In this document: piece by piece, positions 37,040-45,900 of the stretch
Layout: every line of letters begins with the position of its first letter
How positions within the stretch are numbered: the stretch's first letter is position 1
DNA from: Nitrospira sp.
GTDB taxonomy: Bacteria > Nitrospirota > Thermodesulfovibrionia > UBA6902
Direction of reading: 5' to 3'
Length of the DNA stretch: 64,000 nt
Assembly (NCBI GenBank): GCA_016784355.1
Contig: JADHUV010000013.1
Span: forward strand, 1-64,000
Notes under the pieces: generated by a model
The model's input: the letters and a program-made list of their open reading frames with translations, nothing else
The model's database searches: none
What the model was told of the DNA's origin: nothing
Position numbers and translations under genes: made by a program

Positions 37040-37419
37040 AGCTCTTTTGGTCTGCAATTATCGCCGTAATTATTGCTGCAGTAATCTGGTTTATGCTGAA
37101 CCGCGGAGAGTCACCCGTGCAGGATGTTCTTCAAATGCCTGCGGAAGAGGTCATTGAAAAGTGCATTATCATGAAGCCGCAACAGGTGCTGCACTATGAA
37201 TTTAATGCATCTGCACCTCTCAAATTCAATCTGCATTACCACCTCGAGAACAAAACGGTTTTTCATGTTAAGGAAATTACAGAGAAGCGCAATGAAATTT
37301 TTCATCCTGTTACGGAGCAGACGGTATATTGTTTGGAATGGAGGAATTTAACAGATCAAGAGGTGAGGCTGCAATACAGGTATCAAATACTTCGTGATAA
37401 TAAAGAGCAGGGTCGTTGA
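37036..37419 (+). CDS. Hypothetical membrane-anchored beta-sandwich protein
   Basis: I do not recognise this gene. The 127-residue product has an N-terminal anchor helix (2-20), then a periplasmic domain with alternating hydrophobic strands: HYEFNASAPLKFNLHYHLEN, HPVTEQTVYCLEWRNLT and QEVRLQYRYQI. The pattern is like small beta sandwiches such as GOLD-type domains. The GTG start overlaps the CopZ-like gene end by 4 nt, so it is made together with that chaperone; a role in copper handling is inference from the coupling. Confidence 0.75.
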   Translation: MKLFWSAIIAVIIAAVIWFMLNRGESPVQDVLQMPAEEVIEKCIIMKPQQVLHYEFNASAPLKFNLHYHLENKTVFHVKEITEKRNEIFHPVTEQTVYCLEWRNLTDQEVRLQYRYQILRDNKEQGR

Positions 37420-37522
37420 TATATCTCCTTATTAGTATGATCAGACAATGCATTCAGCGTGAGGCAGGTATTAGTTTGCGGGCAGAAGGCTTTAGCGCGG
37501 GTGGATAGCTTGTATTGTGAAT

Positions 37523-38086
37523 TTAATCAGCAAGCAGAAAATCCACCAGAGCATGCATCGCTTCTGAGTCCCACTCTCCGTATCCCGGTGAAGCGCCTAT
37601 CAGTTCGCCTCTTTTGTTGATGAGGAACTTAATTGGATGCCGTAAAACAGCATATTCATTACTCACTTTTTTATCGCTGTCAGGCAGGGCGGTTACTGTA
37701 TAGTTATGCTTTTTCATGAAAGCCTCTACAGCGGCCTTCTGCTCCCCGGAGGATATCATCAGCACATGAAACGGCTTGTCCTTATGCTTCTGATGCAGCG
37801 TTTCCAGAGAAGGGAACTCCTTCCTGCACCAGCCTCACCAGGTTGTCCAGAATCCGAGCATAATTACTTCATCCTGCATTTGACTGAGTTGTACGATTTG
37901 ACCGTCAAGTGCGTTCAGAATAAAGTCAGGCGCTTTTTCAGCTTTATTGAAATGATAGAACTTCATTGAAGACAGCAGGGTTTTTAATTCTGCGTCTTTA
38001 TCTTCAGCTGTGACAGTGGCAGGAAAAGTCGTTATACCCGCAATTAGCATGGTCATCGCGATTATGATAAAGGTGCTTTTTTTCAT
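37523..38086 (-). CDS. TlpA/ResA-like thioredoxin, probable selenoprotein (Sec-Gly-Trp-Cys)
   Basis: Read through one in-frame UGA (37837-37835), this is a complete 187-residue exported thioredoxin-fold protein. It has a Sec signal peptide (1-27), APDFILNALDGQ, then the active-site strand GFWTTW, codon 84 = UGA, G85 W86 C87, RKEFPS, and the cis-Pro region RHPIKFLINKRGELIG. UGA replaces exactly the first Cys of CXXC. The rest is intact, and a hairpin with a 5-bp stem and AGUUC loop starts 12 nt after the UGA, where a bacterial SECIS sits. It lies 45 bp downstream of a mono-haem cytochrome gene on the same strand. A sequencing error or a nonsense mutation is the alternative. Confidence 0.8.
37809..37837 (-). 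promoter_or_regulatory. Candidate bacterial SECIS element
   Basis: On the minus strand, UGA (37837-37835) is followed after 11 nt by stem GAAGG (37823-37819), loop AGUUC (37818-37814) and stem CCUUC (37813-37809). The loop starts 17 nt past the UGA and carries a GU, close to the spacing in fdhF. Confidence 0.6.
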
Positions 38087-38131
38087 GATGCAGTCTTCAT
38101 TCTATCGGTCTCCAAAAAGGCAGGCGGTAAA

Positions 38132-38674
38132 TTACTTTAAGGTCTTCAGGTATTTAATAAGATCTTCGAGATCTTTATCATTCATCAGGAAACGAGGCAT
38201 ATTGTGGTCCAGCGGTTTGCCGGCAGGGTTGAGTCCGCCTGTGATGGCGCGTTTGATAAGCTCGTCTGTATAGCGCTTATGAGAATCTGCTACCCCGCCA
38301 TGATGATGTTCCTTATACATTAGATTTTTGTATCTGATGTCTGCGGGCTTAACATCACCGGTAGGTGCGTCTTCCTCGCCTTTTCCGGTATCTCCATGGC
38401 ACGCTGCACAGCTGACAATATCATCCGGTTCAATCCATTCAGGGCCGCCCCGGTGCGCTATTTTGCCGCTGAGCATACTGATCCCGGTGTGATATATTTT
38501 CTCTCCGTTTAAAATGTCGGTCCTGGCTTGAGCGGGTTCATCCTTTGATATGCTTTCAATGAGATGCCCCTTATTGTGGGTATCTGCGGCCATAGATTCA
38601 TAATTCGTTTGCATTACGGCATAGCTAGATAAGATAATTGTAATTAATAAGGTTGCCCGCGATATTTTATTCAT
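38132..38674 (-). CDS. Periplasmic mono-haem cytochrome c
   Basis: A signal peptide (about 1-30) is followed by one class I cytochrome domain of unusual layout: a GGPEWIEPDD segment, haem motif CAACH, a His-rich HHHGG stretch and HNMPRF as probable Met ligand. The 180-residue chain is the first gene of a two-gene unit with the Sec-containing thioredoxin. It may pass electrons to or from that protein; this is inference from linkage. Confidence 0.88.
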   Translation of the reverse strand: MNKISRATLLITIILSSYAVMQTNYESMAADTHNKGHLIESISKDEPAQARTDILNGEKIYHTGISMLSGKIAHRGGPEWIEPDDIVSCAACHGDTGKGEEDAPTGDVKPADIRYKNLMYKEHHHGGVADSHKRYTDELIKRAITGGLNPAGKPLDHNMPRFLMNDKDLEDLIKYLKTLK

Positions 38675-38696
38675 ATTTATAATTTAACATAAGCAA

Positions 38697-38713
38697 TATG
38701 AAGATTCTGTGAA
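38697..38713 (-). promoter_or_regulatory. Direct-repeat operator upstream of the mono-haem cytochrome
   Basis: On the minus strand TTCACA-N5-TTCATA, 11-bp period, lies about 25 bp before the cytochrome start codon. Confidence 0.5.
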
Positions 38714-38738
38714 GATACTTAATGCATAATATATAGTC

Positions 38739-38755
38739 TTCATAATATCTTCAAA
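38739..38755 (+). promoter_or_regulatory. Direct-repeat operator facing the cus operon
   Basis: On the plus strand TTCATA-N5-TTCAAA, 11-bp period, lies in the same divergent region as the site at 38697, oriented towards the ytkA-cusCBA genes. Confidence 0.45.
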
Positions 38756-38938
38756 GTTATAGATTAGTATTATAAATTGATAAATGATTGAATTATTTTA
38801 GTAAGAAAGACCGCTAAAGCTGGTTATAGTATATAAAGCAGGTATCAGGCTCTTTATGAATAGGTAAATTTGAATAGCGCGGAGTCATTAGCTAATTATT
38901 GATGACTAATTATATAAAAGATATAAATGGGGTATGAA

Positions 38939-39334
38939 ATGAAACAGATTATCAAGGTTATGGTGGTGGTGTTATTATTAACGGGACTGGCATTTGCTAA
39001 TATCCTTACTGAGGATATAAAGTCCGGTGATATGACGGTGAGAGTGATTAGAGATGCTCATTCTTATCAGGTCGGTGCTAATGAGGTGCTTGTGGAACTG
39101 GTTGATAAAGATGGGCATAAAGTTTCAGGTGCAGACGTATATGTATATTACTTCATGCCGTCCATGCCCGCGATGAACTATACGGTCAAGGCCGAGCATA
39201 GAGGCGGTGCATATGCATTTAATATCAAACTTACTATGTCAGGAGAGTGGGTTTCCGAAATCCGGTTCAAAAAAGCGGATGGAGAAGAGGGTAAGGCCGT
39301 AAGTAAGTTTAAGGCAGGAACACATGCCCATTAG
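38939..39334 (+). CDS. YtkA/FixH-like periplasmic protein
   Basis: A 131-residue exported protein with an N-terminal signal (1-21) and an immunoglobulin-like YtkA domain containing VYYFMPSMPAMNY and GEWVSEIRF. Met-rich PSMPAM loops in this family suggest copper binding. I start at the ATG before KQIIKV, six bases after GGGG. It opens the operon with cusCBA. Confidence 0.85.
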   Translation: MKQIIKVMVVVLLLTGLAFANILTEDIKSGDMTVRVIRDAHSYQVGANEVLVELVDKDGHKVSGADVYVYYFMPSMPAMNYTVKAEHRGGAYAFNIKLTMSGEWVSEIRFKKADGEEGKAVSKFKAGTHAH

Positions 39335-39352
39335 TAAAGGACAGGCATTTTA

Positions 39353-40621
39353 GTGAAAAAAATTTATCTCCTCATTGCTCTTATTATTACACTTTTCAGT
39401 GTCTATCCGGCAGAGTCCGGCAGTGCAGGAGATGAGCATGTCCTCGAGTATCTGATTGCTGAGGCCCTTCAGAACAATCCTGAAATTATGGCATACTCCC
39501 GGAAAGTTGAGGCCTTTGCCCAGAGACCGTCCCAGGTCACATCTCTTGATGATCCTATGCTCGGGATCACCATGGCGAACCTTCCTCTTGATACATTAAG
39601 ATTCGATCAGGAGGCCATGACTCAAAAGCTGATTTCGGTAAAGCAGAAGATCCCCTTTCCTGGCAAACTCGGGCTTAAGGGTGATATTGCAGAACAGGAT
39701 CTGGCCATAGCCGGCCAGGAATATGATGAAGCAAAAAACCGTATCAAGGCCAATGTGAAATCAGCCTATTATGATCTCACCTTTGTAACAAGAGCTCTTG
39801 AAATTACAAAGCGCAACAGGCTGCTGCTGGCGGAATCGCTGCCTGCGGCAGAGACGCAATATGCGGTATCTGAAGCAACGCAGCTTGATGTTGTAAAGGC
39901 TCACATTCAGCTCTCAGGAATATTAAGGAAACAGATTCTGCTTGATCAGAAAAAGGAGACAGCTGATGCGCGGATCAATAATCTGCTCGGACGACATGCT
40001 CGCGAAGCCATTGCTATTGGAGATTTTGTACCTACCGCTATGACGCATTCTCAGGAGGAGCTGACTCAGGCGGCGGAAAGCAGCAGGCCCGCGCTTAAGG
40101 CGCTGAATCTGAAAGCGGTCAAGGCCGGACTTCTACATAGCCTTGCTGAGAAGGAGTACTACCCGGACTTTGATATCGGTGTGAGTTACGGACAGCGGGA
40201 TGACTCCGGAGCGGTGAACAGGCCGGATTTCTTTTCTGCCGGGGTCTCTATAAATATTCCGCTTTGGCACAGGAATAAAGAGGGGCGTAAGGTTGCGGAG
40301 GAAAAGGCCGGGATAGATGCCGCATTACAGCAGTACGAGGCCATGCGGAATGATCTGATATTTCAGATTGCCCGGTTAAGTGCTGAAATCAGGCAGCTTG
40401 AGAGAGAGGCCGAACTGTTTAAGACAGGGCTTATCCCTCAGAGCAGTATCTCATATGAGACTATACTTTCTGATTATAAGCTTAGTAAGGCCGGTTTTCT
40501 GGCAATTATAAAAAGTCAGATTGAACGCAGTGATTATGAATTAGAACATTACCGGTTGCAGGTTGATCGGGAGAAAAAACTCGCAGAACTTGAGGCAGTT
40601 GTAGGACAGAAACTTTATTGA
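39353..40621 (+). CDS. cusC: Outer-membrane efflux protein (CusC/TolC family)
   Basis: A signal sequence (about 1-23) precedes the two OEP repeats that make a trimeric beta barrel and alpha tunnel. Marks include EYLIAEALQNNPEI, FGK-like IPFPGKLGLKG and ISINIPLWHRNKEGRKV. No lipobox Cys is visible, unlike E. coli CusC. The GTG start follows AAAGGA. It is the outer-membrane exit duct for the RND pump encoded next. Confidence 0.93.
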   Translation: MKKIYLLIALIITLFSVYPAESGSAGDEHVLEYLIAEALQNNPEIMAYSRKVEAFAQRPSQVTSLDDPMLGITMANLPLDTLRFDQEAMTQKLISVKQKIPFPGKLGLKGDIAEQDLAIAGQEYDEAKNRIKANVKSAYYDLTFVTRALEITKRNRLLLAESLPAAETQYAVSEATQLDVVKAHIQLSGILRKQILLDQKKETADARINNLLGRHAREAIAIGDFVPTAMTHSQEELTQAAESSRPALKALNLKAVKAGLLHSLAEKEYYPDFDIGVSYGQRDDSGAVNRPDFFSAGVSINIPLWHRNKEGRKVAEEKAGIDAALQQYEAMRNDLIFQIARLSAEIRQLEREAELFKTGLIPQSSISYETILSDYKLSKAGFLAIIKSQIERSDYELEHYRLQVDREKKLAELEAVVGQKLY

Positions 40622-40660
40622 GCCGCTATGCAGTAGAATGATTTACGGGGGTATGTTTAG

Positions 40661-42439
40661 ATGTTTCAAAAGTTAAAGACATTCAGTATGATTTCACTGC
40701 TCTTAATATCTTCTGCAGTAATGGAAAATAGTTATTTCGGCGAACCAGGTCTGTTTGTGCCGGCATCGGTCATGGCGGCGGAGAATCACGATGCATCTGT
40801 AAAGGCAGATAAAAAGATAAAATATTGGGTTGCTCCCATGGATCCTGCCTATATAAGGGATAAGCCCGGAAAATCGCCTATGGGCATGGATCTCGTTCCT
40901 GTATATGAAGATGCCGGAGAACCCTCTGCCGAGGGGGTGATAAAGATCGATCCTGTTACGGTTCAAAATATAGGGGTCAGGACAGCAATAGTTACCAGTG
41001 ATAATGTACGCAGGGAAATTCACGCTGCCGGCCGTATTACCTATAATGAAAAACTTGTCGAACATATTCACTCAAAAGTATCTGGATGGATAGAGAACTT
41101 ATATGTTGATACAGGCGGGCAGGAGGTAAGCAAGGGGGAAGTACTGCTGGATTTTTATTCTCCGGTCCTTGTCTCTGCTCAGGAGGAGTACCTGACGGCC
41201 CTTAAGTATAGAAACCTGACCGCCGACTCTGCCTTTACGGAAATTTCAAGGGCAGCAGAATCGCTTCTGGATGCAGCACAGAAAAAGTTGTTGTACCTGG
41301 ATATCTCACCTGCGCAAATAGAAGAACTTCAGAGGAGCGGCGAGGTCCAGAAAAATATAAGTCTTCTTGCCGGTAAGCAGGGGACTGTCATTGAGAAATT
41401 TATCCTTGACGGCATGAAAATAAACCCCGGAATGGAGCTGTACACTATGGCCGACCTGTCCCGTGTATGGGTAATCGCTTCAGTTTATGAATATGAGATC
41501 CCTTTTATCAGGATCGGGCAGGCAGTAGAGATGACACTTGTATCTGAACCCGGTGTAAGATTTGCCGGCAAAATCACATTTATATATCCCTATATTTCAG
41601 GCAAGACGCGCACGATACAGCTGCGGATGGAGTTTGATAACCCGGAGTTTAAGCTGAAGCCTGATATGTATGCCGATGTTGTCATAAGCTCTGAAGCAAG
41701 TGAGCGGACCCCTGTTGTTCCATCTGAAGCAGTGCTGCGTACCGGTTCGCGAAATGTAGTTATTACGTCCCTTGGAGATGGCAAGTTCCTGCCAAAGGAA
41801 GTGACCCTCGGAGTTGAAGGCGTCGAGATTGTTCAGATACTTGCCGGCCTGAAGGAAGGGGAGGAAGTCGTCACATCCGGACAGTTTCTTATCGACTCTG
41901 AGAGTAATTTAAGAGAAGCGGTCAATAAAATGCTGGATGCCAGAGCAGAGAAGGCAGAAGGCATCGATCCGCAGGCAGGGCATATACATGAAGCAGAACA
42001 TATACACGGGGCGGATGACGGCACGGCAGAGGTAATGGGGCAGCTTCTTAATGAGTATCTTAAGATGCACGAAGCTCTGGTGAGGGAGTCTGCTGCGGAT
42101 GTAGCTGAGCAGGCCCTGATGCTTTCGTACACGCTGGCGGATTTGAGCTTAATTAATGATGATGTCTATCTGCAGGATATTGCCGGTCAAATCGAAAATT
42201 CCCTTCCTGGACTCTCTTCAGGTGATCTTGATGCTGCAAGAAATTCATTTAAAATGTTCAGCCGTGCAATGTTTGAATATTTGAAAAATGTAGACGGGCA
42301 GATTCCAGGTGCTGAAGGGGTAAAGGCTTATCACTGCCCCATGGAAAATGAGTATTGGATACAGAAGGAAGGAGATCTAAAAAATCCCTATCTTGGAGAA
42401 GATATGTGGATTTGCGGTACTGAGGAAGAGCTTAGATGA
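40661..42439 (+). CDS. cusB: Efflux periplasmic adaptor (CusB family) with extra metal-binding domains
   Basis: After a signal peptide comes a heavy-metal-binding motif (YWVAPMDPAYIRDKPGKSPMGMD, about 54-76), then the adaptor core: barrel-sandwich hybrid, alpha hairpin and beta barrel (GRITYNEKLVEHIHSKVSGW, GEVVTSGQFLIDSE). From about 425 the chain adds a His-rich stretch, a helical domain of the DUF3347 type and a C-terminal CPMENEYWIQ...GEDMWIC segment that repeats the metal-motif style. At 592 residues it is much longer than E. coli CusB (about 407). It overlaps cusA by 4 nt. Confidence 0.92.
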   Translation: MFQKLKTFSMISLLLISSAVMENSYFGEPGLFVPASVMAAENHDASVKADKKIKYWVAPMDPAYIRDKPGKSPMGMDLVPVYEDAGEPSAEGVIKIDPVTVQNIGVRTAIVTSDNVRREIHAAGRITYNEKLVEHIHSKVSGWIENLYVDTGGQEVSKGEVLLDFYSPVLVSAQEEYLTALKYRNLTADSAFTEISRAAESLLDAAQKKLLYLDISPAQIEELQRSGEVQKNISLLAGKQGTVIEKFILDGMKINPGMELYTMADLSRVWVIASVYEYEIPFIRIGQAVEMTLVSEPGVRFAGKITFIYPYISGKTRTIQLRMEFDNPEFKLKPDMYADVVISSEASERTPVVPSEAVLRTGSRNVVITSLGDGKFLPKEVTLGVEGVEIVQILAGLKEGEEVVTSGQFLIDSESNLREAVNKMLDARAEKAEGIDPQAGHIHEAEHIHGADDGTAEVMGQLLNEYLKMHEALVRESAADVAEQALMLSYTLADLSLINDDVYLQDIAGQIENSLPGLSSGDLDAARNSFKMFSRAMFEYLKNVDGQIPGAEGVKAYHCPMENEYWIQKEGDLKNPYLGEDMWICGTEEELR

Positions 42440-45400
42440 TTGAAAAAGTCATCGAGTACTCGATCAGGAATCGTTTTCTGGTCATTATAGCTGCCATCGC
42501 TATTTTTGCGGTTGGTCTGTACTCTCTGGCAAATACGCCCCTTGATGCAATTCCTGATCTTTCTGATGTTCAGGTAATAGTCTTTACCGAATATCCGGGA
42601 CAGGCTCCTCAGGTCGTTGAGGATCAGGTAACTTATCCGCTTACAACAGCGATGCTCTCTGTGCCGGGGGCAAGGGTGGTCAGGGGTTACTCTTTTTTCG
42701 GCTTCTCCTTTGTCTACATTATTTTTGATGACGGAACAGATTTGTACTGGGCAAGAAGCAGAGTTCTTGAGTATATAAACTATGTATCAAAACGTCTGCC
42801 CAGTGGAGTGACACCTTCTCTTGGCCCTGATGCTACCGGTGTCGGCTGGATATATGAGTATGCCCTGGTCGACAGGACAGGCAAACATGATCTTTCGGAA
42901 CTGCGCTCAATACAGGACTGGTTCCTCAGATATGAGCTTACCTCTGTGGACGGTGTTTCTGAAGTAGCCTCGGTTGGTGGTTTTGTAAAACAGTACCAGA
43001 TTGATGTTGATCCCAATAAGCTGGCATCTTACGGCATCCCGCTGTCAAAAGTTAAAACTGCCATACAGCGTTCCAATAGAGATGTCGGTGGACGTCTCCT
43101 TGAGATGTCCGAGCGGGAGTATATGGTAAGAGGTCTGGGTTACATAAAGTCAGTGCAGGACATAAAGGATATTCCCCTTGGAGTTGATGATTCAGGCACC
43201 CCGATTTATGTAAGTGATATTGCTCATGTGCACATCGGGCCGGAACTCAGAAGAGGGATTACTGAGCTGGACGGAGAGGGCGAAGTAGCGGGAGGTATCG
43301 TTGTAATGCGCTTTGGTGAGAATGCCCTCGCTACTATCGAGCGTGTAAAAGAGAAGCTTGAAAGTCTTAAGTCCGGACTCCCGGAAGGCGTTGAGATTAT
43401 ACCGGTTTATGACAGGTCGGGTCTTATAAAAAGGGCCGTTAATACTCTTCAGGAAAAACTCATAGAGGAGTCGATAGTTGTCTCCTTGATATGCATAATC
43501 TTTCTCCTTCACTTTAGATCCGCTCTGGTAGCTATCGTTACCCTTCCGCTTGGAATTTTGGTTGCATTTATGATTATGAGATATCAGGGGCTCAATGCAA
43601 ATATTATGTCGCTTGGAGGCATAGCGATCGCAATTGGTGCGATGGTCGATGCAGCGATCGTGATGATTGAAAATGCTCATAAACACCTTGAAAAACAGAG
43701 CGGTGATATTGACCACTGGGCAGTAATTACAATAGCTTCAAAACAGGTTGGGCCGGCGCTTTTCTTTTCACTCCTGATAATCACGTTTTCTTTTATGCCG
43801 ATCTTTACACTGCAGGCCCAGGAAGGCAGGCTTTTTACTCCTTTGGCTTTTACAAAGACCTATTCCATGGCAGCGGCAGCACTGCTTGCCATTACGGTCG
43901 TCCCGGTTATGATGGGTTATTTTATACGCACCTCAATCCTGCCCGCCGCCTGGAGCATGAGAAAGCAGAAAGGAGTCTCAGTCTTGATAGGTCTCGGGAT
44001 ATTTCTCGCAGTATGGCATCTGCCTGAATATTTCATGCCTTATACTGTATTTGGAGCATTTGCTATGCCGATAGCTATTATTTCCGGTACTGCAGCATTG
44101 TTGTTTTTATGGCCGCAGGCTATCTGCCCGGAAGAAAATAATCCTGTAAACAGATTACTGATAAGACTTTACCGGCCCTTTATAACCTGGGTACTGAGGC
44201 ATAAATTTATAACTATTGCCCTTGCACTGCTCGTAACCATGACTATTCTGCCAGTAAGGGCACTAATTATTGATAAGCTTCCTGACGGCATGCTTAAAAA
44301 TGCCGCGGCAAAGCTTGAGATCTTTTTTCCGGTAGAAAAAATAGGCGGTGAATTTATGCCCCCGCTTTATGAAGGAGATCTTTTATACATGCCAACTACC
44401 CTGCCGGGCATTTCCATCACAAAGGCACGGGAGTTGCTGCAGCAGACAGATAAGATAATCAAGACATTTCCAGAGGTTGAGCATGTCTTTGGGAAGGTCG
44501 GGCGGGCTGATACCGCTACTGATCCCGCACCGCTTTCCATGCTTGAGTCCACTATTACGCTTAAGCCGGGCGAGGAGTGGCGAAAGATAAAGGTAGAGAG
44601 ATTTTATTCCGGCTGGCCGGAGTTCCTCAGCAATCCTCTTTCTAAGGTTTTTCCGGAAGAACGGGCTATTACTTCAAAAGAGCTTATGGACGAGATGAAT
44701 AAAGCCATACAGTTTCCCGGACTTACAAACGCCTGGACTATGCCTATTAAGACAAGGATTGATATGTTGGCGACAGGCATTAAAACGCCTGTTGGAATTA
44801 AGATCATGGGCGATGACCTTGAGAAACTGTCTTCCATTGGACAAAGTATTGAAGCGCGTCTCAGAGCAGTCCCGGGCACGCTCTCTGTATATTCTGAGCG
44901 GGTAAGCGGAGGGTATTATCTTGATTTTGAGATCAACCGGAGGGCCGCTGCGAGATACGGACTTACAACCGGCGATATTCAGGATGTAATTCAATCAGCG
45001 ATAGGCGGTATGAACATAACAGAGACCGTTGAAGGTCTCGAGCGTTATCCCGTTAATCTGAGGTACGGCAGGGAAATGCGAGATTCACTTCAAAAATTGC
45101 AGCGGGTGCTTGTGCCCACTCCTTCCGGCACCCAAATTCCTATTAGCCAGGTTGCTAATATCAGGATTAAACAGGGCCCTCCTGCTATTAAAAGTGAAAA
45201 CTCCAGGATGACCGCATGGGTTTACATTGATCTTGAGGGCGTTGATGTGGCCTCATACGTTAAGGAGGCCAAAAAAGTTATTGCAAAGGATATTGCCCTG
45301 CCGGAAGGCTACAGTCTTGTATGGTCAGGGCAATATGAATATATGGAGCGGGCGAATAAAAGACTCATGATAGTTGTACCGGTTACGCTCATTATTATCT

Positions 45401-45900
45401 TTCTGCTGCTTTATCTTAATTTCAAGAATATTGCAGAGTCGCTGATAGTTATGCTCTCGCTGCCCTTTGCCATTGTAGGGGGAGTATGGTTTATTTACTT
45501 TCTCGATTATGACATGAGCATCGCTGTTGGTGTAGGTTTTATAGCACTTGCCGGGGTAGCGGCAGAGACCGGTGTTATTATGCTTATCTACCTGGATGAG
45601 GCTTATCTGCATAAGCTATATGAAAAGGGAAAAGAGATGAGAGCTGCAGATGTGTATGATGCAGTCATGTTCGGTGCTGTCGAGAGAGTCAGGCCGAAGG
45701 TAATGACCGTTACCGCTATAATGGCGGGGTTGCTGCCTATATTCTGGGGTCATGGTGCCGGTGCTGACACAATGAGGCGCATAGCGGCACCGATGATCGG
45801 CGGGATGGTCTCATCGACTATACTCACATTAATTGTCATACCGGCCATATACGCGGCCTGGAAGGTCTGGAAATTAAAGAAGGAACAAGGAGCTGAGTGA
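42436..45900 (+). CDS. cusA: Cu(I)/Ag(I) RND efflux pump CusA
   Basis: The inner-membrane proton-driven pump of 1154 residues with 12 membrane helices and two large periplasmic loops. The TM4 signature GAMVDAAIVMIENAHKHLE is that of the monovalent-cation (HME4, CusA/SilA) group, not the divalent CzcA group. Other marks are NTPLDAIPDLSDVQVI near the N-terminus, Met residues in the periplasmic cleft (GGEFMPPLYEGDLLYMPTT) and GVAAETGVIMLIYLDEA in TM10. An extra hydrophobic segment near 510-560 makes it longer than E. coli CusA (1047). Confidence 0.95.
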   Translation: MIEKVIEYSIRNRFLVIIAAIAIFAVGLYSLANTPLDAIPDLSDVQVIVFTEYPGQAPQVVEDQVTYPLTTAMLSVPGARVVRGYSFFGFSFVYIIFDDGTDLYWARSRVLEYINYVSKRLPSGVTPSLGPDATGVGWIYEYALVDRTGKHDLSELRSIQDWFLRYELTSVDGVSEVASVGGFVKQYQIDVDPNKLASYGIPLSKVKTAIQRSNRDVGGRLLEMSEREYMVRGLGYIKSVQDIKDIPLGVDDSGTPIYVSDIAHVHIGPELRRGITELDGEGEVAGGIVVMRFGENALATIERVKEKLESLKSGLPEGVEIIPVYDRSGLIKRAVNTLQEKLIEESIVVSLICIIFLLHFRSALVAIVTLPLGILVAFMIMRYQGLNANIMSLGGIAIAIGAMVDAAIVMIENAHKHLEKQSGDIDHWAVITIASKQVGPALFFSLLIITFSFMPIFTLQAQEGRLFTPLAFTKTYSMAAAALLAITVVPVMMGYFIRTSILPAAWSMRKQKGVSVLIGLGIFLAVWHLPEYFMPYTVFGAFAMPIAIISGTAALLFLWPQAICPEENNPVNRLLIRLYRPFITWVLRHKFITIALALLVTMTILPVRALIIDKLPDGMLKNAAAKLEIFFPVEKIGGEFMPPLYEGDLLYMPTTLPGISITKARELLQQTDKIIKTFPEVEHVFGKVGRADTATDPAPLSMLESTITLKPGEEWRKIKVERFYSGWPEFLSNPLSKVFPEERAITSKELMDEMNKAIQFPGLTNAWTMPIKTRIDMLATGIKTPVGIKIMGDDLEKLSSIGQSIEARLRAVPGTLSVYSERVSGGYYLDFEINRRAAARYGLTTGDIQDVIQSAIGGMNITETVEGLERYPVNLRYGREMRDSLQKLQRVLVPTPSGTQIPISQVANIRIKQGPPAIKSENSRMTAWVYIDLEGVDVASYVKEAKKVIAKDIALPEGYSLVWSGQYEYMERANKRLMIVVPVTLIIIFLLLYLNFKNIAESLIVMLSLPFAIVGGVWFIYFLDYDMSIAVGVGFIALAGVAAETGVIMLIYLDEAYLHKLYEKGKEMRAADVYDAVMFGAVERVRPKVMTVTAIMAGLLPIFWGHGAGADTMRRIAAPMIGGMVSSTILTLIVIPAIYAAWKVWKLKKEQGAE

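Noticed and set aside
37523-37837. Reading the two halves of the thioredoxin gene as a pseudogene or two separate small genes
   Set aside because: The halves are in one phase, the interruption is a UGA at the exact position of an active-site Cys, and all other hallmarks are intact. Decay would not favour that codon. It stays as the main alternative in the entry.
43192-43716. A 174-codon open frame antisense to cusA
   Set aside because: It lies wholly within the pump gene, and its translation lacks any recognisable fold.
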